From Nannocystaceae bacterium (lineage in GTDB: Bacteria > Myxococcota_A > Polyangia > Nannocystales > Nannocystaceae), in NCBI GenBank assembly GCA_019694555.1, contig JAIBBS010000011.1, forward strand, positions 1-64,000: a stretch of DNA of 64,000 nucleotides, given 5' to 3'. Numbering within the stretch: position 1 is the first letter of the stretch; the number at the start of each line of letters is the position of its first letter. Both the position numbers and the translations under genes were made by a program. The notes under the pieces are model-generated. The model ran no database searches, was not told the origin of the DNA, and saw only the letters and a program-made list of their open reading frames with translations. Positions 8,995 through 21,600 of this stretch are shown piece after piece.

Positions 8995-11900
8995 TCACGA
9001 TCGCGGACCCTCGGGCCGTTGCAGCAGCGACGACAACCGTGCGATGCGCGACAGCGGCGGTCGCTCGCGCCAGATGCCGCCCTTGGCCCCCGGTGCCATG
9101 CCGCGCAAGAACAGGTACAGCACGCCGCCGAAGTCGCGCTCGTAGTCGAAGCCGGGCTGACGCTGCGCCAGCAACCGCACCAGCGCCACGGTGTACAGGT
9201 GGTACTGCAGCACGTAGTGATCCTCGGCCATCGCGGCCGCCAGCTGCGCGTGCTGGTAGTCGCCGGCGTGATCGCCGAGGTGGTTGGTCTTGTAGTCGAC
9301 CACCCACCAGCGGCCCTCGTGCACGAACACGAGATCGATGAAGCCCTTGAGGAACCCGCGCAGCGGCGCGAAGCCCAGCGTCGCGACGCGCTCGGCGTAG
9401 CCTGGCGGCAGGCCCTGCGGCTGCTCGCGGAACACCTGCGCCAGCGCGCGACGGCCCAGCGCGCTGTCGAGATCCGCGACCGGCAGCAGGAACTCGAGCT
9501 CGTCGAGCCGATGTTCGCGCGGCAGCGCGCCCAGCCGCACGCCACCGTCTTCGAGCAGCTCGGTGGCGAGGATCTGCGCCAGCGCCTCGCTCAGCACCGG
9601 CTGCCACTGCGGCTCGAAGCCGTGGGCCGCCAGCGTCGTCGCGAGCAGCCGCGCGCGAGTGTCGTCGTCGGCCTGGAAGTCGAGGTGCTCGAGCAGATCG
9701 TGGAAGAAGTTGCCGGCCCGCACGCCGCGGGGAAAGCTCGCCAGCGGCACCGCCGGACCGGCGCCGACGCTGCCCTCGGCCAGTCGCGGCGCGGCCGCGA
9801 GGTCCTCGTCGTGGGCGCGCGCGTCGGCCCAGTCGGGACCGACCCCGACCACCGGCGTGGCCTCGGTCGCCAGCGGTGCGGCGGCCATCTGCGAGAAGCT
9901 CGAGGTGCGCCACAGTCGATCGAGCGTGGCCCGGGGCGTGCGCACCGTGAGCGTCGGCGGCGACGCGACCGCGGCCAGACTGGTCGCGACCAGCTCGGCC
10001 GCGGAGGCGGGCAGCGGCGCCACCGTCCACACGCCCTCGCCCCGGCGCTGCAGGTGATCGACGATCGCAGGGTCGCTGGCATCCTGCACGCGCCGCCAGA
10101 CCAGGTCGGTCGACACGCGCGGCTCGTGCCGACGCGGGCTCCACAGCAGCTGCGCCAGCGCCGACTGGTGCGAACGCGAGCTCGGCACCCACACCAGCAC
10201 GCAGCGATGCCGCGCGCGCGTGACCGCGACGTACAGCAGCCGCAGCGCCTCGGCCTCGCGCTCGCGCCGGGCCAGATCCAGCGCCGGCTTCTTGGCCTCG
10301 TCGCCGGCCGGGCGCACGTCGAGCACCGCGCGCAGACCATCGTCGGGATCGTGGTAGAGCGTGTCCTCCTTCTCGTCGCCGAACAGCTCGTCGGCGTCCC
10401 ACGCGTAGGGGCAGTACACGATGGGGTACTCGAGGCCCTTGCTGCGGTGCACGGTGATGAGCTGCACCGCTCGGTCGTCGCGTTCGAGCCGCAGCTTGAA
10501 CGCCTCGACCATGGTGTTGCGCTCGCGGCGTTGTTCCTCGAGCCAGCGCAGCAGTCCCGCGGGGCCCAGGTGCTGTTCGCTCGCGGCCGCGTGCAGCAGC
10601 TCGGCGGTGTGCAGCAGGTTGGTCATGCGCCGCTCGCCGGTGGCGTCGGCGAGCAGCCGCCCGGGCGCGTCGCTGCGGGCCAGCAGCGCGCGGAACATCT
10701 GCACGAAGCCGCGCTGCATCCACAGCTCGTGCAGCGTGCGGAACAGCTCGACCCAGCGCTCCCAGCTGGCGTCGTCGCGATCGAGCTGCGCCAGCGCGTC
10801 CGCGCGCACGCCCAGCAGCTCGGTCGCGAGCGCGGCGCGGAGCAGGCCGGCGTGGGTCGGCTCGGCCACCGCCGCGAGCACGCGCGCGAGCTCGGCGGCC
10901 TCGTTGCTCTCGAACACGGTCGAGTCGCCGTACACCACGCTGGGGATGCCGCGCTCGCGCAGTGCGGTCTGCACCGCCAGCGCCTGCACGTTCTTGCGCG
11001 TGAGCACGGCGATGTCGCCGGCGTGGATCGGCCGCGCGCCGCCGTCGTGCTCGAGCGTCGCGCCCTGCTGCAGCAGCGTGGCGATGGCATCGGCCACGCG
11101 CCCGGGGATGACCTGCTCGGCCCACTCCTTGGTGGTGTGACGGCCGCGCAGCTCGGCGCCCTCGCGCGAGATGGTCGCGATCGTCATCGCCGGCAGCGGC
11201 TCGCCGTCGAGCAACAGTCGCGCGTGGGCGCCGGGCCGCGGCAGGACCGGCGGCAGCTCGATCGCCGACAGCGCGAAGGGCTCGTGCACGTCGAACAGGC
11301 GCTCGACCGCGGCCAGCAGCGGCGGGTCCGAGCGCCAGTTGTGGCGCATGGTCACGCGTCGGCCACCGATGCCGCGCGCGGCCTCGAGGTAGGCGTACAC
11401 GTCGGCGCCACGGAAGGCGTAGATCGCCTGCTTGGGATCACCGATCAGCAACAGCGAGCCGCCGCGGTGGCCGAACAGGGTCTTGAAGATCCGGTACTGC
11501 ACCGGATCGGTGTCCTGGAACTCGTCGATCAGCGCGGCGCGGAAGCGGCTGCGGATGCGCTCGGCCAGGCGCTTGCCGTGGCGGCCGCGCAGCGCGAGGT
11601 CGAGCTGCAGCAGCAGGTCGTCGAACGACTGCAGCTGCGCGGCGCGCTTGCGTCGCGGCAGCTCGCGGCGCACGTACTTGGCCAACCGCAGCTTGAAGTC
11701 GATCTGCTGCAGCGCGAAGTTCTTCTCCAGCGGCGCGCGGGCCTGCAGCAGCGCCTCGCAGGCGTCGAAGAACGGGTGCTGCGGCACCAGGCCCACGCGG
11801 CGCGCGTCGGCGTGGGTCTTCTCGGCCAGGTGGCTGCTGCAGAAGCGGTCGAACACGCCGAAGGCCAGCAGCGCGCCGGGCTCGGGCTCGCGCAAGAACG

Positions 11901-12681
11901 CGTCCATGGCCACGAACCACGCCGGCATGTCGGCCTTGGGGTACTCGCGGCGGTGCAGCACCTCGCTGCCCAGCAGCAGCGCGGTGATGCGCTCGCGCTC
12001 GCGATGCCACAGCGCCCGCACCTCGCGGTAGCACCGCAGGTAGTCGCGCACGTCGGGGTCGCCCTCGTCGACCACGCGCGGCGGGAACAGCGTGAGATCC
12101 GGGTGGGCCGCGGCCAGCCGCGCGAGGCGCTGCAGCTTGGGCGGGATCATCTGCGCCTGCTGCAGGTGCCGCACGAAGCGCGGCTCGGCGTCGTACAGCT
12201 CGCGGGCCCAGAAGTCGCGCACGACCTGGTCGACCAGCGGCAGCTCGTCGACCACCAGCTCGGTCGACAGCGGCACGCCGGTCTCGAACGCCGATCGCTG
12301 CAGCACGCCCTGGCAGAAGCCGTGGATGGTCGCGATGGTCGCGAGGTCGAAGCCCCGCAGCGCGGCCTCGAGCCGCGCGCGATCGTCGAGGCCGCGGGCC
12401 CGTCGTGCCGCCAGCAGCTGCCGCACGTCGGCGTCGGCCTCCCCGGGGCTGGCGAGCTCGGCGAGAGCGCCGCGCAGGCGCACACGCACGCGGTCGCGCA
12501 GCTCCGCGGCCGCAGCCTCGGTGAAGGTCACGACCAGGATCTCGTCGACGCGCAGCTCCGACTCGAGCAACAGCCGCAGGAACAGCGTCGCGATCGCGTG
12601 GGTCTTGCCCGTGCCCGCGCTGGCCTCGATGAGGCTGGTGCCGACCAGCGGCAGCGTCAGGGGATCGAGCGCATCGGTCAT
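8995..12681 (-). CDS. recB: Exodeoxyribonuclease V beta subunit (RecB)
   Basis: 1228 residues, close to E. coli RecB (1180). Walker A is [10 protein letters not shown] near residues 19-28. UvrD-type helicase motifs follow ([54 protein letters not shown]). The C-terminal RecB nuclease domain has GFIDLVF (about 1112) and VVDYKTN (about 1127), the metal-binding catalytic signature, so nuclease activity looks intact. RecB is the 3'-5' motor and sole nuclease of RecBCD. recD follows with overlap. The partner recC is not adjacent but at 18.6-21.9 kb on the same strand. Upstream of the ATG lies a 55-bp tandem array copied from the end of the ATPase gene, which probably contains or disrupts the promoter region. 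Confidence 0.97.
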   Translation of the reverse strand: MTDALDPLTLPLVGTSLIEASAGTGKTHAIATLFLRLLLESELRVDEILVVTFTEAAAAELRDRVRVRLRGALAELASPGEADADVRQLLAARRARGLDDRARLEAALRGFDLATIATIHGFCQGVLQRSAFETGVPLSTELVVDELPLVDQVVRDFWARELYDAEPRFVRHLQQAQMIPPKLQRLARLAAAHPDLTLFPPRVVDEGDPDVRDYLRCYREVRALWHRERERITALLLGSEVLHRREYPKADMPAWFVAMDAFLREPEPGALLAFGVFDRFCSSHLAEKTHADARRVGLVPQHPFFDACEALLQARAPLEKNFALQQIDFKLRLAKYVRRELPRRKRAAQLQSFDDLLLQLDLALRGRHGKRLAERIRSRFRAALIDEFQDTDPVQYRIFKTLFGHRGGSLLLIGDPKQAIYAFRGADVYAYLEAARGIGGRRVTMRHNWRSDPPLLAAVERLFDVHEPFALSAIELPPVLPRPGAHARLLLDGEPLPAMTIATISREGAELRGRHTTKEWAEQVIPGRVADAIATLLQQGATLEHDGGARPIHAGDIAVLTRKNVQALAVQTALRERGIPSVVYGDSTVFESNEAAELARVLAAVAEPTHAGLLRAALATELLGVRADALAQLDRDDASWERWVELFRTLHELWMQRGFVQMFRALLARSDAPGRLLADATGERRMTNLLHTAELLHAAASEQHLGPAGLLRWLEEQRRERNTMVEAFKLRLERDDRAVQLITVHRSKGLEYPIVYCPYAWDADELFGDEKEDTLYHDPDDGLRAVLDVRPAGDEAKKPALDLARREREAEALRLLYVAVTRARHRCVLVWVPSSRSHQSALAQLLWSPRRHEPRVSTDLVWRRVQDASDPAIVDHLQRRGEGVWTVAPLPASAAELVATSLAAVASPPTLTVRTPRATLDRLWRTSSFSQMAAAPLATEATPVVGVGPDWADARAHDEDLAAAPRLAEGSVGAGPAVPLASFPRGVRAGNFFHDLLEHLDFQADDDTRARLLATTLAAHGFEPQWQPVLSEALAQILATELLEDGGVRLGALPREHRLDELEFLLPVADLDSALGRRALAQVFREQPQGLPPGYAERVATLGFAPLRGFLKGFIDLVFVHEGRWWVVDYKTNHLGDHAGDYQHAQLAAAMAEDHYVLQYHLYTVALVRLLAQRQPGFDYERDFGGVLYLFLRGMAPGAKGGIWRERPPLSRIARLSSLLQRPEGPRS

Positions 12682-12887
12682 CGCAGCGGACGCGAGCGTC
12701 GTAGCACGGGCCGCGCGCGCGCGTCACCTCGGTCGGCGATCACCGACCACGCTGCCAGCCACGGGCCGCGCACGCGCATCACCTCGGTCGGCGATCACCG
12801 ACCACGCTGCCAGCCACGGGCCGCGCGGCGCGTCACCTCGGTCGGCGATCACCGACCACGCGGCCAGCCACGGGCCGCGCACGCGCG

Positions 12888-14817
<1,930 letters not shown>

Positions 14818-14822
14818 CGGCG

Positions 14823-16028
14823 TCACCGCACCCGGTCGCCGACGGCGAGCTTGGGATCGTCGAGCACGGCCTCGCCCGCCGCGAGCCCGTCGGTGATCTC
14901 GACCCAGCGGTCGCCGCGCAGGCCCACGACCACGTCGCGGCGCGTGGCGATGCCGCGCTCGGGCACCAGCACCCACGGTTGCGCAGTCGCGAGCTCGCGC
15001 ACCGCCGCGGCCGGCAACGCGATCGCGGCCGCTGCCCGCGCGACCTCGATCTCGACCGAGACGGTCATGTCGGTGCGCAGCTGCGATGGCGGCTGCGGCA
15101 CTGCCAGGCGCACCTCGATGGTGCCGCGCATGGCATCGACCGCGGGCGCGATGGCCTCGAGCGTCGCGTCGAAGCGCAGATCGGGGAAGGCCTCGGCCGA
15201 GGCGAGCGCGCGCTGACCGACCTGCAGCACGCGCAGGTTCTTCTCGTCGGGCTCGATGAGCAGGCGCGTGGGTCCGTCGAGCGTCATGCGCATGAGCTCG
15301 GTGCCGGGTTGCACCACCGCGCCGACCTCGGCGCTGCGCGAGACCACCGTGCCAGCCGACGGTGCGACGATGCGCAAGCGATCGAGCCGCGCCTGCGCGA
15401 TCGCGAGGCCGGCCTCGGCGAACATCTCCGCCGCCAGCGCGGCTTGCCACTGCGCGCCCTTGTGCGAGACCGCGGCCTGCTGCAGCTCGGCGGTGCGCGC
15501 ACGGTTGCGTGCGACCAGCAGGGTCGTGCGCGCGAGGTCGACCTCGGCGGCGTCGACGATGCCGCGCGCGAACAGGCTCTCGTTGCGATCGAGCTCGCGC
15601 TTGGCCTCCTCGAGGTTGGCCTGGGCCTCGCGCAGGCTCGCGGCCGCGGTCGGGGCCGATACCGTCGCGACCGCGCGGGTGTTGGCCTGGGCCTGCTGCA
15701 GCGAGGCCTGCGCCTGCTCGACGATCGCGGCGGCCTCGGCCGCGTCCATCTGCACCAGCAGCGTGCCGGCGGCGACGTGGTCGCCCTCGCGGGCCTCGAC
15801 GCGGTTGATCCGCGTGGCCTCGCGCGCGACGAAGACGATCTCCGCCGGCGGCTCGACCCGACCGATGGTGACCAGCGTCTGCACGATCTCGGCCTGGCTC
15901 GCGACGACCGTGGTCGCGGGTGTGCCCTGCCGCGCGCGCCACCACGCGAAGCCACCCGCGCCGAGCAGGGCGGCCACGAGCAACAGGGTGCGGGTGCGGA
16001 CGCGGGCCAAGGCGCTGAGCGCAACCAT
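14823..16028 (-). CDS. HlyD/MacA-like periplasmic adaptor protein
   Basis: 401 residues. N-terminal signal anchor (RTLLLVAALLGAGGFAWW, about 14-31), then a lipoyl-like half motif (NRVEAREGDHVAAGTLLVQMD), a long alpha-helical hairpin (about 90-200, rich in Ala/Glu/Gln/Arg), the second lipoyl half (RIVAPSAGTVVSRSAEVGAVV) and beta-barrel and membrane-proximal domains. This is the standard order of membrane fusion proteins. It is the first gene of the three-gene exporter operon, with its stop overlapping the permease start region. The operon is divergent from the ion channel gene, with a 9-bp inverted repeat between them. Confidence 0.92.
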   Translation of the reverse strand: MVALSALARVRTRTLLLVAALLGAGGFAWWRARQGTPATTVVASQAEIVQTLVTIGRVEPPAEIVFVAREATRINRVEAREGDHVAAGTLLVQMDAAEAAAIVEQAQASLQQAQANTRAVATVSAPTAAASLREAQANLEEAKRELDRNESLFARGIVDAAEVDLARTTLLVARNRARTAELQQAAVSHKGAQWQAALAAEMFAEAGLAIAQARLDRLRIVAPSAGTVVSRSAEVGAVVQPGTELMRMTLDGPTRLLIEPDEKNLRVLQVGQRALASAEAFPDLRFDATLEAIAPAVDAMRGTIEVRLAVPQPPSQLRTDMTVSVEIEVARAAAAIALPAAAVRELATAQPWVLVPERGIATRRDVVVGLRGDRWVEITDGLAAGEAVLDDPKLAVGDRVR

Positions 16029-16040
16029 GCCGCGTCCGGT

Positions 16041-16078
16041 CGCGGGCGTCACCTCTTGCGCGCTCGGCCACGCCCGCG
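16041..16078. promoter_or_regulatory. Inverted repeat in a divergent promoter region
   Basis: CGCGGGCGT at 16041-16049 and its exact reverse complement ACGCCCGCG at 16070-16078 are 29 bases apart centre to centre, in the 63-base gap between the divergent adaptor and ion channel genes. The spacing is close to three helical turns, which would suit an operator bound by a dimer on one face. No regulator gene is adjacent, so the role is inferred. Confidence 0.35.
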
Positions 16079-16091
16079 GTATCCGCCGCCC

Positions 16092-17993
16092 ATGCTGGAC
16101 AAGGCCCGCAGCCTGGCCCCGAGCAAGCTGCGCTACCACTTCGACAACGCGATGGCGTGGAGCGGCCTCGCGCGGTTCATGCTGCTCGTGGTCTTCGCCG
16201 GCGTCGCGCTCGCGATCGGTGTGATCGCGCTGTACGTGTTCGCGCCCGACGCCGAGCAGTCGAAGGACGGCTGGGAGGCGGTGTGGTGGTCGTGGGGCCG
16301 CGTCATGGATCCCGGCACCGGCACCGGCGACGAGGGCGCGGGGCTGCGGCTCGCGAGCATCCTGACCACCATCGTGGGCTTGTGCGTGTTCGTGTTGTTG
16401 ATCGGCTTCGTCGCGACCGCGGTGCAGGAGAACCTCGAGCGGTTGCGCCAGACCGGCGCACCGGTGGCGGAGTCGGGCCACACCGTGGTGCTGGGCTTCA
16501 GCGACAACACGCTCAAGCTGCTCGAGGAGCTGGCGCTGGCCAACCAGGGCGTGCGCGATGCCTGCGTGGTGATCCTGTCGCGGCGGCCCAAGAGCGAGAT
16601 CGTCGACGCGGTGCTGTCGCGCTTCGGTGCACCGCGCATCGATCGCACCCGCATCGTCGTGCGCGAGGGCTCGTGCACGTCGGCGCAGGATCTGCTCGAC
16701 GTCGCGGTGCTGCAGGCCAGCAGCGTGGTCGTGATGCCCGACGGCGGCGACGGCGACAGCGCCGACGTGCGCGTGGTCAAGGCGCTGCTGGTGTTGCTGC
16801 GCGGCTTGCCGGCGCGGCCGCGTGCGCACCTGGTCGCGGAGGTCGAGAACGCCCAGCGCATCGACGTCATCGCCAGCATCGATCCCGCGGCGCACGTCGC
16901 CGTGGTCGCGCGCGAGTTCCTCAGCCGCCTGATGATCCAGAGCATCCGCCAGCCCGGCCTCGCGCGGGTCTACGGCGAGCTGCTGTCGTTCGTGGGCGAC
17001 GAGTTCTACCTGCGGCCGCTGCCGGCGGCGCTGGTGGGTCGGCGCTTCGGCGACGCGTGCCTGGCGTTCGACAACGTCATCGTGTGCGGCCTGGCGCGCG
17101 CAGGCGAACGCGCGGTGCTGCTGTCGCCCGTCGACGACGAGCCCCTGCGTGCCGACGACCGCCTGCTGGTGCTCGCGCAGGACGCCGACGTGCCGCTTGC
17201 GGTCGGCCGGCACGCGGGCGACGGGTCGCTGCCGGCGACCGTGCCGCCGCCGCCGGCACCGCAGCGGCTGCTGGTGGTCGGCTACCGGCCCGACCTGCCG
17301 GCGATGCTGCAGGAGATCGACACCGGCTACGCCGCGGGCAGCGAGGTCACCGTGCTCACCGCGCTGGCGCCCGACGACGCTCGCGCGCGCGTGCTCGGGC
17401 GCACGGGCCCGCTGCGCAACGTCGCGGTCGAGTTCGTGCAGGGCGACACGACGCTGCGCGAGACGCTCGAGCGCGTGACCACGCGACCCTTCGATGCGCA
17501 GGTGCTGGTCGGCGACACCGAGCAACCCGGCGATGCCGCCGCGATCGATGCGCGCACGCTGATGACGTTGCTGCTCATCCGCGGGCTCGAGGCCGGCGGG
17601 GCCTTCTGCACCGACCGCCTGGTGTCGGAGATCCGCGACCCGCGGACCAAGCAGCTGGCCACCATCACGGCGCTGGGCGACTTCGTCGTCAGCGACGAGC
17701 TCGTCAGCCAGCTGCTCGCGCAGGTGTCGATGAGCCCCGAGCTCGCCGGCGTGTGGACCGAGCTGACCACCAACGACGGCTGCGAGCTGTACGTCAAGCC
17801 CGCGGCGCTGTACGTGCGGCCGGGCGAGTCGGTCAGCTTCTTCGACGTGATCGCGCGTGCGCGCGCCCGCGGCGAGGTCGCGATCGGCTGGAACGACGCG
17901 CCGGGCGAGACCTTCGCGCTCAACCCCCGCGACAAGACCAGCAAGCGCCGCTTCGCCGGACAGCTGGTGGTCATCGCGCGCGACGACGGTTGA
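16092..17993 (+). CDS. CASTOR/POLLUX-like ion channel with RCK-type domains
   Basis: 633 residues. Two membrane segments (about 28-50 and 95-117) flank a pore-loop-like region (WEAVWWSWGRVMDPGTGTGD) that lacks a classical TVGYGD filter, as in plant CASTOR/POLLUX/DMI1 channels. The following cytoplasmic half has two Rossmann/RCK-like units, the first starting at HTVVLGFSDNTLKLLEEL and the second at RLLVVGYRPDLPAML. The motif VILSRRPKSEI also matches bacterial CASTOR homologues. Plant relatives are nuclear-envelope K+/Ca2+-regulated channels; bacterial ones are uncharacterised inner-membrane channels. The gene is monocistronic or leads into the DUF6624 gene 34 bases later. Confidence 0.85.
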   Translation: MLDKARSLAPSKLRYHFDNAMAWSGLARFMLLVVFAGVALAIGVIALYVFAPDAEQSKDGWEAVWWSWGRVMDPGTGTGDEGAGLRLASILTTIVGLCVFVLLIGFVATAVQENLERLRQTGAPVAESGHTVVLGFSDNTLKLLEELALANQGVRDACVVILSRRPKSEIVDAVLSRFGAPRIDRTRIVVREGSCTSAQDLLDVAVLQASSVVVMPDGGDGDSADVRVVKALLVLLRGLPARPRAHLVAEVENAQRIDVIASIDPAAHVAVVAREFLSRLMIQSIRQPGLARVYGELLSFVGDEFYLRPLPAALVGRRFGDACLAFDNVIVCGLARAGERAVLLSPVDDEPLRADDRLLVLAQDADVPLAVGRHAGDGSLPATVPPPPAPQRLLVVGYRPDLPAMLQEIDTGYAAGSEVTVLTALAPDDARARVLGRTGPLRNVAVEFVQGDTTLRETLERVTTRPFDAQVLVGDTEQPGDAAAIDARTLMTLLLIRGLEAGGAFCTDRLVSEIRDPRTKQLATITALGDFVVSDELVSQLLAQVSMSPELAGVWTELTTNDGCELYVKPAALYVRPGESVSFFDVIARARARGEVAIGWNDAPGETFALNPRDKTSKRRFAGQLVVIARDDG

Positions 17994-18027
17994 GCGCGGG
18001 CGCGCGGGCCGTGCCATGCTGCCCGGC

Positions 18028-18624
18028 ATGCGCACGACCACGCCCGAGCCCGAGCTCGCCGCGCAACTGCTGGCATGGATCGACGAGGACGAGCGCGTGC
18101 GCGCGGCCTTGGCCGCGGACGGCAGCCTGTTCGACGGCTACGCCGAGGCCATGGCGCAGGTGCACCGTCGCAACGCCGCGCGGCTGCGCGAGGTGGTCGC
18201 CGCGGGCGGTTTCCCCGGCCGCTCGCGCGTGGGCGAGGCGGCCGCGGAGGCGGCGTTTCGCATCGTGCAGCACGCGATCGGCGAGCCCGCGTTCATGCGC
18301 GCGATGCTGCCGCTGCTGCGCGAGGCTGCGGCCGCGGGCGAACTGCGGCCGGCGGCGGTGGCGATGCTCGAGGATCGCATCTGCGTGTTCGAGGGTCGCG
18401 CGCAGCGCTACGGCACGCAGTTCGACTGGGACGAGGCCGGCACCGCGCTGGTGCCGATGGTCGGCGTCGAGTCGCCGCACGACGTCGACGCGCGGCGGGC
18501 CGCGGTGGGGCTGCCGCCGCTGGCGTGGCGGCGCGTGCCCGAGGCCGGTGAGCGACCGCCCCGCGATCGCGCGGCGCGCGACGCCGAGGCCGCGGCGTGG
18601 GCCGAGCGCGTGGGCTGGCGCTGA
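18028..18624 (+). CDS. DUF6624 family protein
   Basis: 198 residues from the ATG at 18028 (an in-frame ATG at 18016 is an alternative). It carries the family pattern: an N-terminal segment rich in acidic residues (WIDEDERVRAAL), GGFPGRSRVG, the run FRIVQHAIGEPAF, AMLEDRICVFEGRAQRYGTQ, and DVDARRAAVGLPPL near the end. There is no signal peptide, so it is cytoplasmic. The function of DUF6624 is unknown; the strongly conserved QHA and RYGTQ positions suggest an enzymatic or binding site. It is convergent with recC, with 11 bases between the two stops. Confidence 0.8.
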   Translation: MRTTTPEPELAAQLLAWIDEDERVRAALAADGSLFDGYAEAMAQVHRRNAARLREVVAAGGFPGRSRVGEAAAEAAFRIVQHAIGEPAFMRAMLPLLREAAAAGELRPAAVAMLEDRICVFEGRAQRYGTQFDWDEAGTALVPMVGVESPHDVDARRAAVGLPPLAWRRVPEAGERPPRDRAARDAEAAAWAERVGWR

Positions 18625-18635
18625 GCCGCGCGCGC

Positions 18636-21600
18636 TCACGCGTCGCGACGATGTCGCAGCAGCGGTTGCAGCACCCGCACCGCGACCTCCATGAAGTCGC
18701 CGCCGGCGAGCGGCTGCGACAGCGGCGAGAAGCCGCGCGCGAGCGGATCGGCGCCGCCGTAGATCCGCGACACCGCGGCGTCGTTGGCCTCGCCCAGCCG
18801 GCGATCGAAGAAGCTCGCGCGCGCGGCCTCGAGTGCCGGCATCCAGCCGTCCGCGGGCTTGCGCGCGAACGCCTCGACGAACAGCAGCGAGGCCTTGGGA
18901 AAGAACGGCAGCGGCTCGCACATGCCGATCGCATGCAGCGTCGCGAGCTCCTCGAGCAGCGGCAGCGGCTCGGCGACGGTGTCGAAGCGGACGGTCCGCG
19001 CGCCGCCCTTGTCGCCGCGGCCCGCGAGCATGCTCGTGACCGGGCGGCCGGGTGCCAGCGCGCACGCGACCAGGTGCAGGATCCACAGCTCGATCTGGTG
19101 GCGCGCCGAGGGCTGCGAGAAGTGGGGGATCCGCAGGCCGGTGCCGTCGTGGTGGCGCAGGTGGCCCTGCAGCCGCAGGCCCGCCAGCGGCAGGTCGACC
19201 TCGACGGCGCGCGTGGTCACGGGCGCGCCGCCGCGCTCGGCCAACAACGCCTGGGCGATCGGTTCGACGTCGAGCATCAGCGCGTCGAGCTGCGCGCGGC
19301 CGACCGCGCCCAGCGGCAGCACCCCGGCCTCCGACAGCAGCGCGTGCGAGCGCTCGAGCGGCAGCTCCTCGAGTCGGTGCCGCAGCAGCTCGTGGCCCAG
19401 GCGCCACAGCTCGAGCGAGTCGAGCTCCATGGGCTCGCGGTCGCTGCGGCTGCGTTGCCACTCGTACAGATCGACCTGCAGCCGCCGGCGCAGCAGCTCG
19501 TGCTGCGGCGACTGGAACATGCGCACCAGTCGCTCGAGCCGCAGCACCGGCGAGGGCTCGGGTGCGGGCAGCGGCGCCGCGAACAGGCCCGGCGGCGCCG
19601 CGGCGCGCTCGGCCTGCAGCGCGCGCGCACCCGCGAACCACAGCCGCTCGAACGAGAACAGCCGCGCGTCCTCGTCGCCGCCGAAGTTGCGCGGCGAGAA
19701 CGGCTGCATCGGCACGCGCGTGACCACGCGCCGGCGCACCGCAGCGGCACGCGCGACCGGGCCCAGCGCCTCGGTGCCGGGCACGACCATGGTCGTGCCG
19801 AGCAGATCGAGCAGCTCGGCCAGCACCACCGACGGTGGCCGATCGCGATCGTCTTGGCTGCTGCAGCCGACGTAGCCCAGCAGCAGCCGCGAGCGCGCGG
19901 CCATGATGGCCTCGAGGAAGGCGTAGCGATCGTCGTCGCGGCTGTCGCGATCGCCGGGGGCCGGCGCGCGACGCATGAGGTCGAAGTCGACCGAGGCACC
20001 CGCGCGCGGGAACACCCCGTCGGACAGACCCAGCACGCACACCAGCTCGGCCGGGACCACGCGCATCGGCGCCAGCGCGCAGAACGAGACCCCGCCGCTG
20101 CGGTTGCCGCGGATCGCGTTGGCCTGGCGGTCGCCCTCGATCTGCGCGAGCACGGCGTCTCGCATCACGCGCAGCGGCACCTCGCCGTCGAAGCCGGCCT
20201 TCGCCGCGGACTCGGCCACGCGCGCGAGCGCCTGCCGCAGATCGTCGAGCTCCCACTGCGCCGACGGCCGCGGCGCGAGCATGGCATCGATGGCCGCGGC
20301 GAGGTCGACCTGCCACGTCGCCACGGCTCGCGGTGCCGCGAGCGAGCGCGACAGCGTGAACAGCAGCTCGGTCGCGCGACCCAGGCGTCCCAGCAGCTCG
20401 GCGCGACTGCCCTCGATCTCGTCGAACGGCAGCACGCCGGCGAAGCTCTCGCGGCCGTGGCCGGGCATCGCGTAGCCCAGCACCATGCGGCGCAGGCCGA
20501 AGGCCCAGGTGGTCTCGTCGCGCGCGGGTTGGCCGTGCTGCTGGCGGTGCTGGCGGTCGATGCCCCAGCGGATGCCGGCGGCGGCGATCCAGTCGGCGAT
20601 GGTGTCGAGATCGTCGGGCGACAGCTCGAAGCGCGCCGCCACCGGCTCGAGCACCAGCAGGTCGAGCACCTCGGAGGCGGTCATGCGACCCTCGCACGAC
20701 GCCAGCAGGCGCAACCACGCCTCGAGCGTCGGGCTCTCGGCGCGCGCGGAGCGGTCGGTGATCGAAAACGGCAGCGCGGTCGGATCGTCGCGCTCGCGCT
20801 CGAACACCGCCTCGATCAGCGGCGCGTAGGCGTCGACGTCGGTGAGGTACACGACGATGTCGCGCGGCTGCAGCGTCGGGCTGCGCGCGAGCGCGTCGAG
20901 CAGGCGGTCGTGCAACACCTCGACCTCGCGCAGGCGCGTGTGGCACGAGAACACCGCGATCGAGTCGTCGTCGGGCCGCAGCGGCGCCGGCGGCTCGTGG
21001 CCCTCGCCGCCCTCGCGACGCCGCAGATCGAGCAGGTCGCCCTGCAGCACCGCGAGCGCGCTGTCGCCTTGGGCGGGCAGGTACAGCTCACCGTGCTCGA
21101 GGTACGGCCCGGCCGCCTCGAGCAGGCCCTGGAAGTCGCGCGCGAGCGTGCCCAGCGAGGCCAGCAGCGGGTGGCCCTCGTCGAAGCTGGCCGCGCGCTC
21201 GGGGTCCCGCGTGCCGCGGCGCGATCGCAGCTCGGCCCAGAACGCGCGCGAGGGTGAGGGCACCAGCAGGTGCACGTCGACGGTGCGCGCCAGCGCCGAG
21301 ACCAGCTCGAGGTACGACGGCGGCAGGCTCGCGACGCCGAACAGCGCCACGCGCGTGGGCAGCCCCAGCGGCGGGCGCTCGGCGCTGCGCAGCGCCGCGA
21401 CGCACACCTGCTGCAGCCGCGCGAAGTGATCGCGCGGCGCGGCGCGCTGCAGCTCGCGCCACAGCTCGGCCTGCCAGCCCTCGTCGTGGCCCTGTTCCCA
21501 CTGCAGCACCATCTGCGGGCGGTGCACGAGGTACGCGTCGAACAGCGCCGCGGTGCGGGCCGCCAGCTGGAAGCGCGCGACGCCGCTGGTGTCGTCGCGC

